A stretch of DNA of 64,000 nucleotides, taken from positions 16,097 to 80,096 of the forward strand of contig NZ_LODW01000058.1 in NCBI RefSeq assembly GCF_002914525.1. The letters are read 5' to 3'. This document shows positions 8,559 to 17,322 of the stretch, in pieces (position 1 is the stretch's first letter; every line of letters begins with the position of its first letter). The stretch is from Rhizobium hidalgonense. Lineage in GTDB: Bacteria; Pseudomonadota; Alphaproteobacteria; Rhizobiales; Rhizobiaceae. The notes under the pieces were generated by a model that ran no database searches, was not told where the DNA came from, and saw only the letters and a program-made list of their open reading frames with translations. The position numbers were made by a program, and so were the translations under genes.

Positions 8559-9332
8559 ATGTTCTTGACCGACCGGCAAACTGAAATCGTGGAAATAGCG
8601 AAATCGAGCGGCAGGGTCCTGGTCGAGGAGCTCGCTTCCCGCTTTTCGGTGACGCCGCAGACGATCCGCAAGGACTTGAACGATCTCTGCGATGCGCAGG
8701 TGCTGACGCGCATCCATGGCGGCGCCACATTCCCGAGCGGCACCGAGAACGTCAAATACGAGGCACGCCGGCAGATCGCCGCTTCCGAGAAACAGGCGAT
8801 CGGCATGGCTGCGGTCGAACTGATCCCGAGCGGCGCCTCGCTCTTCATCAATATCGGAACGACGACCGAGGCGGTGGGCGAGGCGCTCGCCAACCATCAC
8901 GAGTTGATGGTCATCACCAATAATATAAATGTCGCCAACAGGTTGCGCTTGCTGCCGGCGATCGAGGTGGTGATCGCCGGTGGCGTCGTGCGCGGTTCGG
9001 ACGGCGGCATCGTCGGCGAAGCGGCAGTCGATTTCATCCGCCAGTTCAAGGTCGATTATGCCGTGATCGGCGCGTCGGCGATCGATATGGACGGCGCGCT
9101 TCTCGACTATGACTTTCGCGAGGTGAAGGTCGCCCAGGCGATCATCGCCAATGCCCGGCATGTCATTCTGGTTGCCGATTCGACCAAGTTCGAGCGCACG
9201 GCACCGGTCAGGATCGGCCAGCTTTCTCAGGTTCATACCTTCATTACCGATCACTGTCCGGCGCCGTCGATCCGCAATCTCTGCCTCGAGAATAATGTGA
9301 AGCTGATCGAAACGAACGCTAGATCGCGCTAA
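8559..9332 (+). CDS. glpR: DeoR/GlpR family transcriptional repressor of the glycerol operon
   Basis: A 257-residue DeoR-family regulator. The N-terminal winged helix (TDRQTEIVEIAKSSGRVLVE) carries the family signature VTPQTIRKDLNDL and the IHGGA motif after it. The C-terminal DeoRC sensor domain shows the phosphosugar-binding motifs FINIGTTTEAVGEAL and VITNNINVANRL. Start ATG 8559 follows an AAAGGTG site. It is directly upstream of glpD and the glycerol transporter, so it most likely represses them in response to glycerol 3-phosphate, as GlpR does elsewhere. The effector is inferred from family and context. Confidence 0.88.
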   Translation: MFLTDRQTEIVEIAKSSGRVLVEELASRFSVTPQTIRKDLNDLCDAQVLTRIHGGATFPSGTENVKYEARRQIAASEKQAIGMAAVELIPSGASLFINIGTTTEAVGEALANHHELMVITNNINVANRLRLLPAIEVVIAGGVVRGSDGGIVGEAAVDFIRQFKVDYAVIGASAIDMDGALLDYDFREVKVAQAIIANARHVILVADSTKFERTAPVRIGQLSQVHTFITDHCPAPSIRNLCLENNVKLIETNARSR

Positions 9333-9346
9333 TCGCGCCGCGATCT
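9321..9346. terminator. Hairpin over the glpR stop codon
   Basis: AGATCGCG (9321-9328) pairs perfectly with CGCGATCT (9339-9346) around a 10-base loop that contains the glpR stop codon. No U-tract follows. It would reduce read-through from glpR into glpD, which has its own promoter. Confidence 0.4.
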
Positions 9347-9373
9347 TCAGATTCGCTTGGCCCACGTGTCGGT

Positions 9374-9504
9374 CTTTCGTTTTGCGTAATCCGGGGCGAC
9401 ATGCATTAGGACTTCGGCCGAGGATCTCCCGTCAGCGCCTTGTACTCTCCGTCAGTCAACCCGCGAAACATTCGTTTGACATTCGTATTGCTTTCGTTTT
9501 AACT
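9374..9504 (+). promoter_or_regulatory. glpD promoter with repeated GlpR-like sites
   Basis: CTTTCGTTTT occurs at 9374-9383 and 9491-9500. A perfect -35 box TTGACA (9476-9481) is followed after 17 bases by a -10-like TTAACT (9499-9504), so the second site lies between the -35 and -10 boxes and reaches into the latter, as expected for a repressor. TTCGT also recurs at 9471, 9482 and 9493, exactly 11 bases apart, putting the repeats on one face of the helix. Confidence 0.5.
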
Positions 9505-9570
9505 GCCTCTACTTTCGCAATTGCGCAGGTTTTGTGCGATGCGAAATCGGCATTTGGGCTCGGAGGGGTA

Positions 9571-11085
9571 ATGGGCCGGGAGATTCACGACATATTCGTC
9601 ATCGGCGGCGGCATCAACGGCTGCGGCATCGCGCGCGATGCCGTCGGGCGCGGTTATTCCGTGGCGCTGGCGGAGATGAACGATTTCGCCTCGGGCACCT
9701 CGTCGGGCGCCACCAAGCTCATTCATGGCGGCCTACGGTATCTCGAGCATTATGAGTTCCGCCTCGTGCGTGAATCGCTGATGGAGCGCGAGATCCTCTG
9801 GGCGACGGCGCCGCACATCATCTGGCCGCTGCGCTTCGTGCTGCCCTACCACAAGGGCGGTATCCGCCCGGCCTGGTTGATCCGCCTCGGCCTCTTCCTC
9901 TACGACCATCTCGGCGGCCGCAAGCTGCTGCCGGCGACCTCCGTGCTCGACATGCGCCGCGATCCGGCTGGCAAGCCGCTGAAAGCGCTGTTTGCCAAGG
10001 CCTTCGAATATTCCGACGGCTGGGTCGACGATGCCCGCATGGTGGTGCTGAACGCCCGCGACGCCGCCGACAAGGGAGCGACGATCATGCCGCGCACCAA
10101 GGTGGTGTCGGCAAGGCGCGAAAATGGCCTGTGGCATATCGAGACGACCGATACGGTCACCGGGCGCAATGACAGCCATCAGGCCAGAATGCTGGTCAAT
10201 GCCGCCGGTCCCTGGGTCGATCATGTCATCCGTTCGGCCTTTGGCCAGAACGAGGCGCATCACGTCCGCCTCGTCCAGGGCAGCCACATCATCGTCAAGA
10301 AGAAGTTCGACGATCCCAGAGCCTATTTCTTCCAGAATCCCGACAACCGTATCATCTTCGCCATCCCCTATGAGGGCGAATTCACGCTGATCGGTACCAC
10401 CGACCGGGATTACACCGCCGATCCCAGGGATGTCCGGATCTCCGAGGAGGAGACCGTCTATCTTTGCAATGCGGCATCGGAATATTTCAAGGAGCCGGTC
10501 AGGCCCGAGGATATCGTCTGGACCTATTCGGCGGTCAGGCCGCTTTATGACGATGGCGCTTCGAAAGCGCAGGAAGCGACGCGCGATTACGTGCTGAAGC
10601 TGGAGGGCGAGGGGAGTGCCGCGCCGCTGCTCAACGTCTTCGGCGGCAAGCTCACCACCTATCGCCGGCTTTCCGAGCATGCGCTGGAAAAGATCGGTGC
10701 CGCAATCGGCGTCAAGGGCGCCCCGTGGACGGCAAAAAGCCATCTGCCGGGCGGCGATTTCCCGGTCAAGGGTTACGAGGCCGAGGTCGCCAAGTTGAAA
10801 CGGCGCTATGCGTTCCTTGCCGACCAGCATGCGCGCCGGCTGGTGCGCCGCTACGGCACGAAGGCCGAGGCGCTGCTGGGCGATGCCCGTGCGACCGAGG
10901 ATCTCGGACGGTTGTTCGGCGGCGATCTCTACGAGGCCGAAGTCAAATATCTCGTCGAACATGAATGGGCCCGGCACGGCGAAGACGTGCTGTGGAGGAG
11001 AACAAAGGATGGTCTGCGCCTTTCCCAGGAGCAGGCTCAGTCACTGGAGGAGTACATGGCTGCCATACCGGCAATGGCCGGATAA
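9571..11085 (+). CDS. glpD: Glycerol-3-phosphate dehydrogenase (aerobic, FAD)
   Basis: A 504-residue flavoprotein that oxidises sn-glycerol 3-phosphate to dihydroxyacetone phosphate and feeds electrons to ubiquinone at the inner membrane. The FAD-binding Rossmann motif IGGGINGCGIARDAVGRG is at residues 11-28, followed by SGTSSGATKLIHGGLRYLE, a family signature. The C-terminal DAO-C domain contains NVFGGKLTTYRRL. ATG 9571 is chosen from the GGAGGGG site before it; upstream in-frame codons lie in the promoter. It is the first gene of the operon after glpR and converts the product of GlpK at the far end of the same cluster. Confidence 0.95.
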   Translation: MGREIHDIFVIGGGINGCGIARDAVGRGYSVALAEMNDFASGTSSGATKLIHGGLRYLEHYEFRLVRESLMEREILWATAPHIIWPLRFVLPYHKGGIRPAWLIRLGLFLYDHLGGRKLLPATSVLDMRRDPAGKPLKALFAKAFEYSDGWVDDARMVVLNARDAADKGATIMPRTKVVSARRENGLWHIETTDTVTGRNDSHQARMLVNAAGPWVDHVIRSAFGQNEAHHVRLVQGSHIIVKKKFDDPRAYFFQNPDNRIIFAIPYEGEFTLIGTTDRDYTADPRDVRISEEETVYLCNAASEYFKEPVRPEDIVWTYSAVRPLYDDGASKAQEATRDYVLKLEGEGSAAPLLNVFGGKLTTYRRLSEHALEKIGAAIGVKGAPWTAKSHLPGGDFPVKGYEAEVAKLKRRYAFLADQHARRLVRRYGTKAEALLGDARATEDLGRLFGGDLYEAEVKYLVEHEWARHGEDVLWRRTKDGLRLSQEQAQSLEEYMAAIPAMAG

Positions 11086-11127
11086 GGCGGCGTGTGGTCC
11101 CCGCTGCGTGGAGGCACGGGAACAGGA

Positions 11128-12207
11128 ATGCTGGAACTGCGAAACGCCGCCAAGATGGTGGGCGCGGACTATCATATCTATCCGACCGATCTGGTTCTCG
11201 AGCGCGGCACGCTGAACGTCCTGCTCGGGCCGACGCTGTCGGGCAAGACGTCGCTGATGCGGCTGATGGCCGGGCTCGACCGTCCGACTGCCGGCTCCGT
11301 TCATTTCGACGGCGCCGATGTCACCGGCATGCCGGTGCAGAAGCGCAACGTCGCCATGGTCTACCAGCAGTTCATCAACTATCCGGCGCTGACCGTTTAT
11401 GAGAACATCGCCTCGCCGATGCGCATCTCGGGCAAGGATGCCGCGACGATCGACCGCGATGTGCGCAAGGCGGCCGAGCTTTTGAAGCTCACGCCCTATC
11501 TCGACCGCACGCCGCTCAATCTGTCCGGCGGCCAGCAGCAGCGCACCGCGCTGGCGCGCGCCCTCGTCAAGAATGCCAGCCTGGTGCTAATGGACGAGCC
11601 GCTCGCCAATCTCGATTACAAGCTGCGTGAAGAATTGCGGCAGGAATTGCCGAAGATCTTTGCCCAGTCCGGCGCGATCTTCGTCTATGCCACGACGGAA
11701 CCCTCCGAAGCTTTGCTGCTGGGCGGCAATACGGCTGCGCTCAACGAGGGTCGGATCACGCAGTTCGGCCCGACGATCGAGGTCTACCGCAATCCAATCG
11801 ATCTGACGACGGCGAAAACCTTTGCCGATCCGCCACTGAATTTTATTGATCTGGTCAAATCGGCAGGCAATTTCCTGCGCGACGGCGAGTTGATTTTTGC
11901 CGTGCCGCCGCATCTTCAGAGCGTGCCGGACGGGCCGGCAACGATCGCGTTTCATCCGCATCATCTTGCACCCACCGCTCAGACGGCTAGCTCGGCGCGG
12001 CTGACGGCACGGACACAGATTTCGGAGATCACGGGGTCGGAAAGTTTCGTTCATCTGCAATTTGCCGACACCCGCTGGGTGATGCTCGCCCACGGCATCC
12101 ACAATATCGACCCGGACACGGACATCTCCGTTTTCATCGACACGCGCCACCTGATGGCGTTCGGCGCAGACGGCCTGGCGATCACCACTGCCAGGCAGAG
12201 GGGCTAG
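11128..12207 (+). CDS. glpS: Glycerol ABC transporter, ATP-binding protein 1
   Basis: A 359-residue ATPase of the MalK/UgpC type: nucleotide-binding domain (1-235) then an OB-like regulatory tail. Walker A is GPTLSGKT (34-41), the signature LSGGQQQR (132-139) is canonical, and Walker B is SLVLMDEP (151-158). The H-loop is abnormal: where relatives have VTHDQ it has ATTEP, so the switch histidine is replaced by T190. This pairs with an abnormal signature in GlpT (see findings). ATG 11128 starts the domain. It lies 42 bases after glpD. Gene names follow the glycerol ABC operon of R. leguminosarum. Confidence 0.9.
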   Translation: MLELRNAAKMVGADYHIYPTDLVLERGTLNVLLGPTLSGKTSLMRLMAGLDRPTAGSVHFDGADVTGMPVQKRNVAMVYQQFINYPALTVYENIASPMRISGKDAATIDRDVRKAAELLKLTPYLDRTPLNLSGGQQQRTALARALVKNASLVLMDEPLANLDYKLREELRQELPKIFAQSGAIFVYATTEPSEALLLGGNTAALNEGRITQFGPTIEVYRNPIDLTTAKTFADPPLNFIDLVKSAGNFLRDGELIFAVPPHLQSVPDGPATIAFHPHHLAPTAQTASSARLTARTQISEITGSESFVHLQFADTRWVMLAHGIHNIDPDTDISVFIDTRHLMAFGADGLAITTARQRG

Positions 12208-12216
12208 GAGAAGATC

Positions 12217-13287
12217 ATGGCACGTATCACCCTCGATCATATTCGCCATGCCTATGGGCCGAACCCGAAGAGCGAGAAGGACTACGCTCTCAAGGAAGTG
12301 CACCACGAGTGGAACGATGGCGGCGCCTATGCGCTGCTCGGACCTTCAGGCTGCGGAAAGACCTCGCTGCTCAATATCATTTCCGGCCTTATTCAGCCGT
12401 CCGAAGGGCGCATTCTCTTCGACGGGCAGGATGTTACGAACCTGCCGACGCAGCAGCGAAATATTGCTCAGGTATTCCAGTTTCCGGTCATCTACGACAC
12501 GATGACCGTCTACGACAATCTGGCTTTCCCCTTGCGCAACCGCGGCGTCGCGGAGCCTGATGTTGATCGTCGCGTCCGCGAAATATTGGAGATGATTGAT
12601 CTTGCAGACTGGGCCAAGCGTCGCGCTCGCGGTTTGACGGCGGACCAAAAGCAGAAGATTTCGCTCGGCCGCGGCCTGGTGCGCTCGGATGTGAACGCGA
12701 TTCTCTTCGACGAGCCGCTCACTGTCATCGATCCGCATATGAAATGGGTGCTGCGATCGCAGCTGAAGCGGCTGCACAAGCAGTTCGGCTTTACGATGGT
12801 CTATGTCACACATGACCAGACGGAGGCGCTGACCTTCGCCGACAAGGTGGTGGTGATGTACGATGGCGAGATCGTGCAGATCGGCACGCCGGCCGAACTC
12901 TTCGAGCGTCCGAGCCATACCTTCGTCGGCTACTTCATCGGTTCGCCGGGCATGAACTTCATGCCGGCCAAGGTGGAGGGCAGTACGGTTCGGGTCGGTG
13001 AGCACGCGCTGACGCTCGACTATGCGCCAAAGACTTCGCAAGCGGCCAAGGTAGAGCTTGGAATCCGGCCCGAGTTTATCAGGGTCGGCCGCGAGGGCAT
13101 GCCTGTGACGGTGAGCAAGGTGGAAGATATCGGCCGGCAGAGGATCGTCCGCGCCCAGTTTGCCGGCCAGCCGATCGCAATCGTCGTCCCTGAAGACGGG
13201 GAGATTCCGGCTGATCCCCGGGTGACCTTCGAGCCATCGGCGATCAGCATTTATGCCGACTCTTGGCGCGCCGGACGGGAGGCTTGA
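12217..13287 (+). CDS. glpT: Glycerol ABC transporter, ATP-binding protein 2
   Basis: A 356-residue ATPase related to GlpS and probably its heterodimer partner. Walker A GPSGCGKT (42-49) and the switch histidine H199 (VTHDQ) are canonical, and Walker B is AILFDEP (161-167). The signature motif is not LSGGQ but LTADQ (140-144), losing both glycines. The C-terminal TOBE-like domain is present. RBS GGAGAAG precedes ATG 12217, 9 bases after glpS. This is not the E. coli glycerol-3-phosphate antiporter of the same name, which is an MFS protein. Confidence 0.9.
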   Translation: MARITLDHIRHAYGPNPKSEKDYALKEVHHEWNDGGAYALLGPSGCGKTSLLNIISGLIQPSEGRILFDGQDVTNLPTQQRNIAQVFQFPVIYDTMTVYDNLAFPLRNRGVAEPDVDRRVREILEMIDLADWAKRRARGLTADQKQKISLGRGLVRSDVNAILFDEPLTVIDPHMKWVLRSQLKRLHKQFGFTMVYVTHDQTEALTFADKVVVMYDGEIVQIGTPAELFERPSHTFVGYFIGSPGMNFMPAKVEGSTVRVGEHALTLDYAPKTSQAAKVELGIRPEFIRVGREGMPVTVSKVEDIGRQRIVRAQFAGQPIAIVVPEDGEIPADPRVTFEPSAISIYADSWRAGREA

Positions 13288-13289
13288 TC

Positions 13290-14156
13290 ATGGAAAAAAC
13301 CTGGAACAACAAAGCCTGGTTTCTGGTTCTGCCGGTCCTCGTGCTGGTGGCGTTCTCGGCTGTCATTCCCTTGATGACGGTCGTGAATTATTCCGTTCAG
13401 GACACTTTCGGAAACAACCAGTTCTTCTGGAACGGAACGGATTGGTTTACCGAAATCCTGCATTCCGACCGGTTCTGGGCCGCCCTGCAGCGAAACCTGA
13501 TTTTTTCGTTGATCATTCTCGCTCTTGAGATTCCGCTCGGTATTTTCATTGCGCTCAACATGCCGAAATCAGGCATCGGCGTGCCGGTGTGCCTGGTTCT
13601 GATGGCACTACCATTGCTGATCCCGTGGAACGTTGTCGGCACGATCTGGCAGGTGTTCGGCCGCAACGACATTGGTTTGTTCGGCTATTACATCAATGCC
13701 ATCGGCTTCGATTACAACTACGTGCAGGATCCGCTCGACGCCTGGGTAACCATCATCATCATGGATGTCTGGCACTGGACGAGCCTGGTCGTCTTGCTCT
13801 GCTATGCCGGCCTCGTTTCCATTCCGGATGCTTTTTATCAGGCAGCCAAGATCGACGGTGCGTCCCGTTGGGCGGTGTTCCGCTATATCCAGCTGCCCAA
13901 GATGAAGCGTGTTCTTCTGATCGCCGTGCTGCTGCGTTTCATGGATAGTTTCATGATCTACACCGAACCGTTTGTCGTCACGGGTGGCGGTCCGGGCAAC
14001 TCGACCACGTTCCTGTCAATCGATCTGGTCAAGACCGCGCTCGGACAGTTCGACCTCGGTCCGGCCGCTGCCATGTCGCTGATCTATTTCCTGATCATCC
14101 TGCTGCTTTCGTGGGTGTTCTACACCGTCATGACAAGCCACGACGCGGAGAATTGA
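13290..14156 (+). CDS. glpP: Glycerol ABC transporter, permease 1
   Basis: A 288-residue inner-membrane permease of the MalF/UgpA type with about six helices, the first at WFLVLPVLVLVAFSAVIPL. The ATPase-docking EAA loop appears as YQAAKIDGASRWAVFRYIQLPKM (E/D-A-A-x3-G-x9-I-x-L-P form). Start ATG 13290 follows GGGAGG and lies 2 bases after glpT. It forms the channel with GlpQ. Confidence 0.9.
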   Translation: MEKTWNNKAWFLVLPVLVLVAFSAVIPLMTVVNYSVQDTFGNNQFFWNGTDWFTEILHSDRFWAALQRNLIFSLIILALEIPLGIFIALNMPKSGIGVPVCLVLMALPLLIPWNVVGTIWQVFGRNDIGLFGYYINAIGFDYNYVQDPLDAWVTIIIMDVWHWTSLVVLLCYAGLVSIPDAFYQAAKIDGASRWAVFRYIQLPKMKRVLLIAVLLRFMDSFMIYTEPFVVTGGGPGNSTTFLSIDLVKTALGQFDLGPAAAMSLIYFLIILLLSWVFYTVMTSHDAEN

Positions 14157-14157
14157 A

Positions 14158-15069
14158 ATGAGCGCCTCCAACGAAACGACAGCGAGCCGAAAGATCTCAG
14201 GCGTTACCAGTGTCGCAAGCGGTCTCTCCTCCGATGAAGTCAGCCGTATGATGCGCCGGCGCGGCGAGGAATCGCGCTGGTGGTGGCTGGTTCCGACGAT
14301 CTATATCATCGTGCTCCTGCTGCCGATCTATTGGCTCGTCAACATGAGCTTCAAGACCAACGCGGAAATCGTCAATTCTCTGACGCTTTATCCTCATAAC
14401 CCGACGATCGCCAATTACGTGACGATCTTCACGGAGAAGGCGTGGTATTCCGGCTACATCAATTCGATCACCTATGTGGTCATGAACATGGTGATCTCGG
14501 TGGCGGCCGCGTTGCCGGCGGCCTATGCCTTCTCCCGGTATCGCTTCCTCGGCGACAAGCATCTCTTCTTCTGGCTGCTGACGAACCGGATGGCGCCGCC
14601 GGCAGTTTTTGCCCTTCCGTTCTTCCAGCTCTACTCAGCCTTTGGGCTGATCGACACGCATATCGCAGTGGCGCTTGCCCACTGCTTGTTCAACGTGCCG
14701 CTGGCGGTCTGGATCCTTGAAGGCTTCATGTCCGGGGTGCCGAAGGAAATCGACGAGACGGCCTATATCGATGGCTACTCGTTCCCGCGGTTTTTCCTGA
14801 AGATCTTCACGCCGCTGATTGCGAGCGGCATAGGTGTCGCCTGCTTCTTCTGCTTCATGTTCTCCTGGGTCGAGTTGCTGATCGCCCGAACGCTGACGAC
14901 GACCGACGCGAAGCCGATTGCTGCCACCATGACCCGTACCGTCTCTGCATCCGGCATGGACTGGGGTCTGCTGGCCGCCGCAGGTGTTCTGACCTTGATC
15001 CCGGGGGCGCTGGTGATCTGGTTTGTACGCAACTACATTGCCAAGGGCTTCGCCCTGGGGAGGGTTTGA
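14158..15069 (+). CDS. glpQ: Glycerol ABC transporter, permease 2
   Basis: A 303-residue permease of the MalG/UgpE type. A cytoplasmic N-terminal tail of about 35 residues precedes the first helix (WWWLVPTIYIIVLLLPIYWL). The EAA loop is IDETAYIDGYSFPRFFLKIFTP. One base separates it from glpP, and its stop overlaps the next start (TGATG), implying translational coupling. This GlpQ is a permease and not the glycerophosphodiesterase that shares the symbol in enterobacteria. Confidence 0.9.
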   Translation: MSASNETTASRKISGVTSVASGLSSDEVSRMMRRRGEESRWWWLVPTIYIIVLLLPIYWLVNMSFKTNAEIVNSLTLYPHNPTIANYVTIFTEKAWYSGYINSITYVVMNMVISVAAALPAAYAFSRYRFLGDKHLFFWLLTNRMAPPAVFALPFFQLYSAFGLIDTHIAVALAHCLFNVPLAVWILEGFMSGVPKEIDETAYIDGYSFPRFFLKIFTPLIASGIGVACFFCFMFSWVELLIARTLTTTDAKPIAATMTRTVSASGMDWGLLAAAGVLTLIPGALVIWFVRNYIAKGFALGRV

Positions 15070-15365
15070 TGAGCTATTCGCTTCCCGATTTTTCATGGAT
15101 GGCGTGGACCTGGCCGACGGCCGCCTTCTTCATCGTCATCGTATTGCTGCTGATTGGCATGGGGGCATGGGAATATGCCGTGCCGGGCGGCAATCCGCGG
15201 ATCGGAATCCTGCGCTTCGAGACGACGCGCGGTGACCGGCTTTTCCTTTCGCTGCTCGGCAGCGCCTTTATCCATCTTGCCTGGCTTGGTCTCGTTGGAT
15301 CAAGCCTCTGGTGGGCTCTCGCTCTCTCCGTTGCCTACGCCATCGGCGTATTCCGCTACGTGTGA
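15069..15365 (+). CDS. glpU: Small membrane protein of the glycerol transporter (DUF2160 type)
   Basis: A 98-residue protein with two or three hydrophobic segments (TAAFFIVIVLLLIGMGAWEY and the SAFIHLAWLGLVGSSLWWAL region) separated by a short basic loop with LRFETTRGDR. It fits the DUF2160 proteins found in rhizobial glycerol ABC operons. The start ATG overlaps the glpQ stop by one base. Its exact part in transport is not known to me. Its conserved place between the permeases and binding protein suggests a transporter accessory subunit (inference). Confidence 0.8.
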   Translation: MSYSLPDFSWMAWTWPTAAFFIVIVLLLIGMGAWEYAVPGGNPRIGILRFETTRGDRLFLSLLGSAFIHLAWLGLVGSSLWWALALSVAYAIGVFRYV

Positions 15366-15445
15366 GGCAAGTTGATGCAGATGGCCGGGGGTATTTCTGG
15401 CCGCCTGATACGTGAAGACTGCAATCGCAAACCTGGGAGGATCTC

Positions 15446-17170
15446 ATGCGAAGGCATTTATTGACGACGACAGCAGCGGTACTGCTGGCCATGACCGGGT
15501 CGGCTTATGCCGGCATGGACGAGGCAAAGACTTTTCTGGATAAAGAGATCGGCGACGTGTCGACGCTCTCTCGCGCCGACCAGGAAAAGGAAATGCAGTG
15601 GTTCATCGATGCTGCGAAGCCCCTGCAGGGGATGGACATCAAGGTTGTTTCTGAAACCTTGACCACTCACCAGTACGAGTCCCAGGTGCTGGCTCCAGCC
15701 TTTACGGCGATCACCGGGATCAAGGTCACGCACGACGTCATCCAGGAAGGTGACGTAGTCGAGAAGATCCAGACCCAGATGCAGACCGGTCAGAACCTTT
15801 ATGACGGCTGGGTCAATGACTCCGACTTGATCGGTACGCATTGGCGCTATCAGCAGGTGCGCAACCTGACCGACTGGATGGCCGGCGAAGGCAAGGACGT
15901 TACCAACCCCGGCCTCGATATCGACGACTTCATTGGCACCAAGTTTACCACTGCACCGGACAAGAAGCTCTACCAGCTTCCAGACCAGCAATTCGCCAAC
16001 CTCTACTGGTTCCGCTACGACTGGTTCAACGACGAGAAGAACAAGGCCGATTTCAAGGCGAAATACGGCTACGATCTCGGCGTTCCGGTCAACTGGTCGG
16101 CCTACGAAGACATTGCCGAATTCTTTACCGGCCGTGACGTGAACGGCAAGAAGGTCTTCGGCCATATGGACTACGGCAAGAAGGACCCGTCGCTCGGCTG
16201 GCGCTTCACCGACGCCTGGCTGTCGATGGCCGGCAACGGCGATAAGGGCCTGCCGAACGGTCTTCCGGTCGATGAATGGGGCATCAAGGTCGACGAGAAG
16301 TCGCGCCCCGTCGGCTCATGCGTTGCCCGCGGCGGTGACACCAATGGCCCGGCGTCTGTCTACTCTATCCAGAAGTATCTGGATTGGTTGAAGGCCTATG
16401 CACCGCCGGAAGCTCAGGGCATGACCTTCTCGGAATCGGGTCCGGTTCCGGCACAGGGTAACGTCGCGCAGCAGATCTTCTGGTACACCGCATTTACCGC
16501 AGACATGGTCAAGCCTGGCCTGCCTGTCATGAATGAAGACGGGACGCCGAAATGGCGCATGGCACCGAGCCCGCATGGCGTTTACTGGAAAGACGGCATG
16601 AAGCTCGGGTACCAGGACGTCGGTTCCTGGACGCTGATGAAATCGACCCCGACGGATCGCGCAAAAGCTGCCTGGCTCTATGCACAGTTCGTGACCTCCA
16701 AGACGGTTGACGTGAAGAAGAGCCAGCTCGGTCTCACCTTCATCCGCGAATCCACCATTCGCGACAAGAGCTTTACGGAGCGCGCTCCGAAGCTCGGCGG
16801 TCTGATCGAGTTCTATCGCTCGCCGGCCCGTGTTCAGTGGTCGCCAACCGGCACCAACGTTCCCGATTATCCGAAGCTGGCTCAGCTTTGGTGGCAGGCC
16901 ATCGGTGACGCCGCGGCCGGCGCCAAGACGCCGCAGGAAGCCATGGATTCTCTTTGCGGCGAGCAGGAGAAGGTCATGGGCCGTATCGAGAAATCGGGCG
17001 TTCAGGGCGATATCGGACCGAAACTGGCCGAAGAGCACGATCTCGACTACTGGAACAAGGATGCCGTCGCAAAGGGCAACCTTGCGCCGCAGCTGAAGAT
17101 CGAGAACGAGAAGGAAAAGCCGGTCACGGTCAACTACGACGAACTCGTCAAGAGCTGGCAGTCGAAGTAA
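15446..17170 (+). CDS. glpV: Glycerol ABC transporter, substrate-binding protein
   Basis: A 574-residue periplasmic binding protein of the family-1 extracellular solute-binding type, longer than the usual 420-450 residues. A Sec signal peptide is clear (MRRHLLTTTAAVLLAMTGSAYA). RBS GGGAGG precedes ATG 15446. It delivers glycerol to GlpPQ-ST. Two strong hairpins follow directly, before glpK, which would favour high levels of its mRNA relative to the distal gene. Confidence 0.9.
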   Translation: MRRHLLTTTAAVLLAMTGSAYAGMDEAKTFLDKEIGDVSTLSRADQEKEMQWFIDAAKPLQGMDIKVVSETLTTHQYESQVLAPAFTAITGIKVTHDVIQEGDVVEKIQTQMQTGQNLYDGWVNDSDLIGTHWRYQQVRNLTDWMAGEGKDVTNPGLDIDDFIGTKFTTAPDKKLYQLPDQQFANLYWFRYDWFNDEKNKADFKAKYGYDLGVPVNWSAYEDIAEFFTGRDVNGKKVFGHMDYGKKDPSLGWRFTDAWLSMAGNGDKGLPNGLPVDEWGIKVDEKSRPVGSCVARGGDTNGPASVYSIQKYLDWLKAYAPPEAQGMTFSESGPVPAQGNVAQQIFWYTAFTADMVKPGLPVMNEDGTPKWRMAPSPHGVYWKDGMKLGYQDVGSWTLMKSTPTDRAKAAWLYAQFVTSKTVDVKKSQLGLTFIRESTIRDKSFTERAPKLGGLIEFYRSPARVQWSPTGTNVPDYPKLAQLWWQAIGDAAAGAKTPQEAMDSLCGEQEKVMGRIEKSGVQGDIGPKLAEEHDLDYWNKDAVAKGNLAPQLKIENEKEKPVTVNYDELVKSWQSK

Positions 17171-17180
17171 GGCCAACCTT

Positions 17181-17206
17181 GGCCGGAGGCGACGAGGCTT
17201 CCGGCC
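17181..17206. other. Intercistronic hairpin 1 after glpV
   Basis: GGCCGGAGGC (17181-17190) pairs with GCTTCCGGCC (17197-17206) around a 6-base loop; one G-U wobble, 10-bp stem. It starts 11 bases after the glpV stop codon. Confidence 0.6.
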
Positions 17207-17216
17207 ACCACTTCTT

Positions 17217-17239
17217 GCCACCGGCATCCAGCCGGTGGC
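17217..17239. other. Intercistronic hairpin 2 after glpV
   Basis: GCCACCGGC (17217-17225) and GCCGGTGGC (17231-17239) form a perfect 9-bp stem with loop ATCCA. Lacking a U-tract, the two hairpins more likely protect upstream mRNA or attenuate transcription into glpK than fully terminate. Confidence 0.6.
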
Positions 17240-17322
17240 ACTCACAATCTTTCTCTCATGAAACGTCCGCGTCCTGCCGACCAACAGCAGGCTGAGCGTC
17301 TTCGTGCGAGCCGGAGACGGAT

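Noticed and set aside
9382..9570. 63-residue N-terminal extension of GlpD
   Set aside because: It covers the TTGACA promoter and operator repeats. A strong GGAGG site and the conserved FAD-binding start favour ATG 9571.
9733..10977. 414-residue minus-strand frame opposite glpD
   Set aside because: It is an antisense shadow of a conserved gene; the sequence is arginine/aspartate-rich without family motifs.
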